DNA of 64,000 bases from Pseudomonas hygromyciniae. GTDB lineage: Bacteria; Pseudomonadota; Gammaproteobacteria; Pseudomonadales; Pseudomonadaceae. Of this stretch, positions 59,466 through 64,000 are shown in pieces. Position 1 is the first letter of the stretch; each line of letters begins with the position of its first letter. A program made the position numbers and the translations under genes. Below the pieces are notes generated by a model, which was not told the origin of the DNA, ran no database searches, and was given only the letters and a program-made list of their open reading frames with translations. The DNA lies in assembly GCF_016925675.1 (NCBI RefSeq), contig NZ_CP070506.1, positions 4,462,501-4,526,500 of the forward strand. The letters are read 5' to 3'.

Positions 59466-59714
59466 GCATAGGTATCTACACAACTTTCAGAAACTGACGA
59501 AGTCCCCCGTGGCGAGCGGGCTTGTCGGAACGCCGCATCGCCCGCGCTGGGCTGCGAAGCAGCCCTAAACCTGGCCATCGCGGTTTATCTGAAGAACCGC
59601 GGCGGGCTTTTTGGGGCTGCTTCGCAGCCCAGCGCGGGCGATGCGGCGTTCCGACAAGCCCGCTCGCCACAACAGCCCTATCTGCCCGGGTTTAAATTGT
59701 GTAGATACCGATGC
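59466..59714. repeat. MITE-like palindromic element, 249 bp
   Basis: Outer 18-bp inverted repeats GCAT(A/C)GGTATCTACACAA (59466-59483 and the complement at 59697-59714) enclose a nearly perfect 57-bp inner palindrome beginning GTGGCGAGCGGGCTTGTCGG. The loop of about 50 bp contains CATCGCGGTTTATC. There is no coding frame. It fills the whole gap between the CoA-transferase gene and the arcD paralogue. It may correspond to one of the known repeat families of P. fluorescens. Confidence 0.8.
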
Positions 59715-59756
59715 CGCGATGAGGCCCTCACCTGCACAATCATTCAACCGTCATGC

Positions 59757-61184
59757 TCACAGGCTCAGCACGCCGCTATACAACCCATACGCCGCCAAGC
59801 TCGCCCCGGCGATCACGCAACTGAAAATCCCCTTTTCCAACAAGGTAAACAGCGGCTGGCCCTGCTCGCGCTTGGCCTGGGCAAACAGAATTACCCCCGG
59901 CGCATACAGCAGTGCCGACAGCAGCAGGTATTTCAAGCCACCGGCGTACAGCAACCAGACCGCGTACCCCAGGGCAATCACGCCCACCAGCAGGTCTTTG
60001 AGCCGCTCGCCATGGGCGCCCTCATAGGTTTCCCCACGTCCGCACAGCAGCACCGCATAGGCCGCCGACCATAAATACGGCACCAGAATCATCGACGAGG
60101 CCAGGTAGATCAGCGTGGTGTAGGTGCTGGCGGAAAACAGCGTGATCACCAGGAACAACTGGATCATCACATTGGTCAACCACAACGCATTGACCGGCAC
60201 ACGGTTGGCATTTTCCTTTTTCAGGAAGGCCGGCATGGTCTTGTCATGGGCCGTGGCGTAGAGAATTTCGGCGCACAGCAGGGCCCATGACAACAACGCC
60301 CCCAGCAACGACACCGCCAGGCCGATGCTGATCAACATCGCGCCCCAGGGGCCGACGATATGTTCCATCACGCCCGCCAATGACGGGTTCTGCAAGTTGG
60401 CCAGGTCGGGCTGGCTCATGATCCCCAGGGATAGCACGTTGACCAGCACCAGCAGGGCTAAAACCCCGACAAATCCAATCACCGTAGCGCGTCCCACGTC
60501 TGAGCGTTTTTCTGCGCGCGCGGAGTACACACTGGCGCCTTCGATGCCGATAAACACAAACACGGTGACCAGCATCATGTTGCGCACCTGATCCATCACC
60601 CCACCAAATTGCGGGTTGCCCAGGCCCCAGATATCCCGGGTAAAGATGTCTGCCTTGAACGCCACAGCGGCGATCACGATAAACATCAGCAGCGGCACGA
60701 TCTTGGCCACGGTCGTGACCTGGTTGATAAACGCCGCCTCCTTGATGCCGCGCATCACCAGAAAATGCACGGCCCACAGCAGCAGCGACGCGCAGCCGAT
60801 CGCCACGGGCGTATTGCCCTGACCGAACACCGGAAAAAAGTAGCCCAAGGTGCTGAACAGCAACACGAAGTAGCCGACATTGCCCATCCAGGCGCTGATC
60901 CAGTAACCCCAGGCCGACGAGAAACCCATGTAGTCACCAAAACCGGCCTTGGCATAGGCATACACACCCGAGTCTAGGTTGGGCTTGCGGTTGGCCAGGG
61001 TCTGGAACACAAAGGCCAGGGTCAACATACCAATGGCAGTGATGCCCCAACCGATCAGGATCGCTCCCACCTCAGCCCGCGCCGCCATGTTCTGCGGCAA
61101 CGAGAAGATCCCGCCGCCAATCATCGAGCCCACCACCAACGCCACCAGGGCACTGAGGCGCAGCTTTTGTGCCGGTTGCGACAT
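59757..61184 (-). CDS. Arginine/ornithine antiporter ArcD paralogue
   Basis: The 475-residue APC-family protein has about thirteen hydrophobic spans and is about 80 percent identical by eye to the divergently encoded ArcD. Shared stretches include LVALVVGSMIGGGIFSLPQN, FGDYMGFSSAWGYWISAW, GIKEAAFINQVTTVAKIVPL and QVRNMMLVTVFVFIGIEGAS. It should exchange arginine for ornithine or another basic amino acid. The start at MSQPAQKLRL fits the paralogue. It is separated from arcD by 449 bp of AT-rich DNA and may be regulated differently. Confidence 0.88.
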   Translation of the reverse strand: MSQPAQKLRLSALVALVVGSMIGGGIFSLPQNMAARAEVGAILIGWGITAIGMLTLAFVFQTLANRKPNLDSGVYAYAKAGFGDYMGFSSAWGYWISAWMGNVGYFVLLFSTLGYFFPVFGQGNTPVAIGCASLLLWAVHFLVMRGIKEAAFINQVTTVAKIVPLLMFIVIAAVAFKADIFTRDIWGLGNPQFGGVMDQVRNMMLVTVFVFIGIEGASVYSARAEKRSDVGRATVIGFVGVLALLVLVNVLSLGIMSQPDLANLQNPSLAGVMEHIVGPWGAMLISIGLAVSLLGALLSWALLCAEILYATAHDKTMPAFLKKENANRVPVNALWLTNVMIQLFLVITLFSASTYTTLIYLASSMILVPYLWSAAYAVLLCGRGETYEGAHGERLKDLLVGVIALGYAVWLLYAGGLKYLLLSALLYAPGVILFAQAKREQGQPLFTLLEKGIFSCVIAGASLAAYGLYSGVLSL

Positions 61185-61633
61185 AGAAACTCCTGCAGAT
61201 AAAACCGTCTTCGAGCTAACAACCGTGCACTCGGCTAATTTATCGAAAAGATGCAACGTTTATTAGCTATAGCGAATAAAACTGCTCGCCTCATAACTTA
61301 ATGACATTTCAATTAATCGAGTTTAGGCAAATTTATAATTTAAATACCACTTGTCTTTTTATCCTTGAGGGGTATCTGGCAAAGCCTTTTGAAAAAGTTT
61401 GCACATCTGTGAAAAAGGGCTAGCTTCAAACACCCACATCTTGCGCATATCGCATTAATCCAAACGGACAGAAGCTCTGGAACGCGCTTATCCGAGTAAT
61501 TATACGCCCGTAGCATTTACTCATAAGTCTTTAATTCACAATGGAATGTGCCAATGAAGTGATCTGAGTCAGTTGTTTGAACAGCGCACAGTTTTATTCT
61601 GTGATCTCTCTTCTCCTGCATTGGAGTCACACA
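61185..61633. other. Divergent control region of the two arcD genes
   Basis: This 449-bp stretch is markedly AT-rich and has no gene. It should hold the arcDABC promoter and that of the paralogue. Nothing resembles the GTGGGAG repeats. TTGAG-GGGT-ATCTG (61365-61378) is a partial match to an Anr box. Confidence 0.55.
61365..61378. promoter_or_regulatory. Weak Anr-box candidate
   Basis: TTGAG-N4-ATCTG keeps 7 of the 10 specified bases of TTGAY-N4-RTCAA. arcDABC is Anr-dependent in P. aeruginosa, so a site is expected in this gap, but this match alone is weak. Confidence 0.25.
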
Positions 61634-63061
61634 ATGTCTGAATCTCCCGGAAAACTTCGATTAGGCGCCCTTGTGGCTCTTGTTGTGGGCTCAATGATTG
61701 GCGGCGGGATCTTCTCGTTGCCGCAAAACATGGCCGCCAGCGCCGATGTCGGTGCGGTATTGATTGGTTGGGTTATTACGGCCGTCGGTATGTTGACCCT
61801 GGCCTTTGTATTCCAGACCCTGGCCAACCGCAAACCCGACCTGGACGGCGGTGTATACGCCTACGCCAAGGCCGGTTTTGGCGACTACATGGGTTTCTCG
61901 TCGGCCTGGGGTTACTGGATCAGTGCCTGGCTGGGCAACGTCGGCTACTTCGTGCTGCTGTTTAGCACCCTCGGTTACTTCTTCCCCATCTTCGGCGAAG
62001 GCAACACCCCGGCAGCGGTGATTGGCGCGTCGGTGCTGTTGTGGGCCGTGCATTTCCTGGTGCTGCGCGGGATCAAGGAAGCAGCGTTCATCAACCTGGT
62101 CACCACGGTCGCCAAAGTCGTGCCGCTGGTGCTGTTTGTGTTGATCGCAGTGTTCGCGTTCAAGCTGGACATCTTCACCGCTGATATCTGGGGCCTGAAA
62201 AACCCCGACCTGGGCAGCGTGATGAACCAGGTGCGCAACATGATGCTGGTCACCGTCTGGGTGTTTATCGGTATTGAAGGCGCGAGCATCTTCTCGTCCC
62301 GTGCCGAAAAACGCTCGGATGTGGGCAAGGCCACCGTCATCGGCTTTATCACCGTGCTGCTGTTCCTGATGCTGGTGAACGTGCTGTCCCTGGGGATCAT
62401 GACTCAACCGGAACTGGCCAAGCTGCAGAACCCGTCGATGGCGGCCGTGCTGGAGCATGTGGTCGGCCATTGGGGCGCAGTGCTGATCAGCGTCGGCTTG
62501 ATCATCTCCCTGCTCGGCGCGCTGCTGTCGTGGGTGCTGCTGTGTGCAGAGATCATGTTCGCCGCTGCCAAAGACCACACCATGCCGGAGTTCCTGCGTA
62601 AGGAAAACGCCAACCATGTGCCGGTCAACGCCCTGTGGCTGACCAACGCCATGGTGCAGATCTTCCTGGTCATCACCCTGTTCTCCGCCAGTACCTACCT
62701 GTCGCTGATCTACCTCGCCACCTCGATGATCCTGGTGCCTTACCTGTGGTCGGCGGCCTACGCACTGTTGCTGGCGGTACGCGGTGAGACCTACGAGGCG
62801 GCCCTGGCCGAGCGCAAGAAAGACCTGTTCATCGGCGCCATCGCCCTGATCTACGCGGTCTGGCTGCTGTATGCCGGTGGCACCAAGTACCTGCTGTTGT
62901 CCGCCCTGCTCTACGCCCCTGGCGCGATCCTGTTCGCCAAGGCCAAGCGTGAACTGGGCAAACCGATTTTTACCAACGTCGAGAAGCTGATTTTCGCCGC
63001 AGTGGTCATTGGCGCCCTGGTGGCGGCCTATGGGCTCTACGACGGCTTCCTGACCCTGTAA
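61634..63061 (+). CDS. arcD: Arginine/ornithine antiporter ArcD
   Basis: The 475-residue inner-membrane antiporter brings arginine in and ornithine out for the arginine deiminase pathway, which gives ATP under oxygen limitation. The N-terminal LRLGALVALVVGSMIGGGIF and the many spans match the ArcD branch of the APC superfamily. arcA starts 34 bases downstream, the usual arcDABC order. The start MSESPGK aligns with that of the paralogue; a longer upstream frame is not supported. Confidence 0.95.
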   Translation: MSESPGKLRLGALVALVVGSMIGGGIFSLPQNMAASADVGAVLIGWVITAVGMLTLAFVFQTLANRKPDLDGGVYAYAKAGFGDYMGFSSAWGYWISAWLGNVGYFVLLFSTLGYFFPIFGEGNTPAAVIGASVLLWAVHFLVLRGIKEAAFINLVTTVAKVVPLVLFVLIAVFAFKLDIFTADIWGLKNPDLGSVMNQVRNMMLVTVWVFIGIEGASIFSSRAEKRSDVGKATVIGFITVLLFLMLVNVLSLGIMTQPELAKLQNPSMAAVLEHVVGHWGAVLISVGLIISLLGALLSWVLLCAEIMFAAAKDHTMPEFLRKENANHVPVNALWLTNAMVQIFLVITLFSASTYLSLIYLATSMILVPYLWSAAYALLLAVRGETYEAALAERKKDLFIGAIALIYAVWLLYAGGTKYLLLSALLYAPGAILFAKAKRELGKPIFTNVEKLIFAAVVIGALVAAYGLYDGFLTL

Positions 63062-63095
63062 CACCTGAATCTTTTTGTTCACTGGAGGATCTGTA

Positions 63096-64000
63096 ATGAC
63101 CACGGAAAAAGTTAAGTACGGCGTACATTCCGAAGCCGGCAAACTGCGCAAAGTCATGGTGTGTTCCCCAGGTCTGGCCCATCAGCGGCTGACCCCCAAT
63201 AATTGCGACGAACTGCTGTTCGATGACGTGCTCTGGGTTGCCCAGGCCAAGCGTGACCATTTCGACTTCGTCACCAAGATGCGCGAGCGCGATATCGATG
63301 TGCTGGAAATGCACAATCTGCTGACCGACATTGTCGCCATCCCTGAAGCGCTGGACTGGATCCTGGAGCGCAAGATCACTGCCGATACGGTTGGCCTGGG
63401 ACTGGCCGACGAAGTCGGCTCCTGGCTGCGCAGCCTGGAGCCGCGCAAGATCGCCGAGTTCCTGATCGGCGGCGTGTCGGCCGATGACCTGCCGAGCAGC
63501 TTTGGTGGCAAAACCATCGAGATGTTCCGCGACTTCCTCGGCCACTCAAGCTTCATTCTGCCGCCGCTGCCCAACACCCAGTTCACCCGCGACACCACCT
63601 GCTGGATCTACGGTGGCGTGACGCTCAACCCGATGTACTGGCCAGCGCGACGTCAGGAAACCCTGCTGGCGAGCGCCATCTACAAATTCCACCCCGAGTT
63701 CACTAACGCCGACTTCCAGATCTGGTACGGCGACCCTGACCTGCAACACGGTGCTGCCACCCTGGAAGGCGGCGACGTGATGCCGATTGGCAACGGCGTG
63801 GTCTTGATCGGCATGGGCGAGCGCTCGTCCCACCAGGCCATCGGCCAACTGGCGCGCAACCTGTTCAAGAACAAAGCCGTGGAAAAGGTGATCGTGGCCG
63901 GCCTGCCGAAATCCCGCGCGGCGATGCACCTGGACACCGTGTTCAGCTTCTGCGACCGCGACCTGGTAACCATCTTCCCTGAAGTGGTGAACCAGATCGT
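63096..64000 (+). CDS. arcA: Arginine deiminase, 3' end outside window
   Basis: ATG follows TGGAGGATCTGTA, a strong ribosome-binding site. The 301 codons present read [20 protein letters not shown] and include [40 protein letters not shown] and [15 protein letters not shown]. These hold the substrate-binding Asp/Arg, Glu and catalytic His of the deiminase family. The catalytic Cys near the C terminus (family length about 418) lies beyond base 64000. It hydrolyses arginine to citrulline and ammonia and is the first enzyme of arcABC. Confidence 0.95.
   Translation, partial: MTTEKVKYGVHSEAGKLRKVMVCSPGLAHQRLTPNNCDELLFDDVLWVAQAKRDHFDFVTKMRERDIDVLEMHNLLTDIVAIPEALDWILERKITADTVGLGLADEVGSWLRSLEPRKIAEFLIGGVSADDLPSSFGGKTIEMFRDFLGHSSFILPPLPNTQFTRDTTCWIYGGVTLNPMYWPARRQETLLASAIYKFHPEFTNADFQIWYGDPDLQHGAATLEGGDVMPIGNGVVLIGMGERSSHQAIGQLARNLFKNKAVEKVIVAGLPKSRAAMHLDTVFSFCDRDLVTIFPEVVNQI

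Noticed and set aside
61365..61378. A firm Anr box for arcD
   Set aside because: Only 7 of 10 bases fit; kept as a weak site only.

Overview
The window is a GC-rich stretch of a fluorescent-group Pseudomonas chromosome. This rests on gene content and order: zwf-pgl-eda with hexR, oprB with the gts glucose transporter, tandem fadD genes, cpxR-spy-cpxS, scpA/scpB/rluB and arcD-arcA. It also rests on the many GTGGGAG/GTAGGAG REP sequences between genes. No rRNA, tRNA, CRISPR array or prophage was seen.

Layout. 1-7.7 kb: a cut-off LacI-type regulator, a GST, an epimerase remnant, a BdlA-like soluble chemotaxis transducer, a GNAT enzyme, peptide deformylase, a BrkB-like membrane protein, CsbD and small proteins. 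7.7-13.2 kb: fatty-acid activation (two FadD paralogues, an alpha/beta hydrolase, a MaoC-like hydratase). 13.3-15.4 kb: a four-helix-bundle stress-type protein, a DUF3820 protein and a class V aminotransferase-fold enzyme. 15.5-16.7 kb: an IS110-family element sitting inside a REP sequence. 16.8-29.2 kb: glucose uptake and the Entner-Doudoroff entry (eda, pgl, zwf, hexR, mutarotase, oprB, gtsD-C-B-A, an AGE-family sugar isomerase). 29.3-34.1 kb: a coiled-coil membrane protein, an epimerase-like oxidoreductase, argP (frameshifted), argO and sodB. 34.3-40.8 kb: a GGDEF/EAL protein split by an IS481-family element, an imelysin lipoprotein, and an IS1182-type element inserted in that gene's terminator. 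40.9-48.3 kb: trkH, an AraC regulator next to Mpo1-like and HD-domain genes, two tiny genes, an MFS transporter, arfB, and aroP with a probable leader peptide. 48.8-58.1 kb: rluB, scpB, scpA, yciO, the PHP-domain RNase AM homologue, yciB, yciI, then the Cpx-type envelope-stress system. 58.1-64 kb: a frameshifted CoA-transferase gene, a MITE-like palindrome, two divergent ArcD antiporters and the start of arcA.

How the genes work together. Glucose enters through OprB and GtsABCD, and glucose 6-phosphate goes through Zwf, Pgl and Eda to pyruvate and glyceraldehyde 3-phosphate. HexR sits divergently to zwf with a candidate operator between them. gtsA and the AGE-family gene share an almost identical upstream palindrome and flanking block. 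CA-rich motifs of the Crc/Hfq type precede oprB, gtsA, the AGE gene and zwf. edd, glk and the gltR/gtrS regulators, which are neighbours in several pseudomonads, are not in this window.

The most interesting signals are four. (1) The IS110 element's 5' non-coding end carries two 7-nt guides in opposite sides of an internal RNA loop, matching the two halves of the REP target, as expected of a bridge RNA. (2) A 20-codon leader ORF with two Trp codons and nested stems lies upstream of aroP. (3) The shared gtsA/AGE operator. (4) An IS1182-type insertion exactly in a UUCG-loop terminator. Several frameshifts (argP, the IS1182 transposase, the CoA-transferase) lie at or near short homopolymers, so assembly error remains possible for them.
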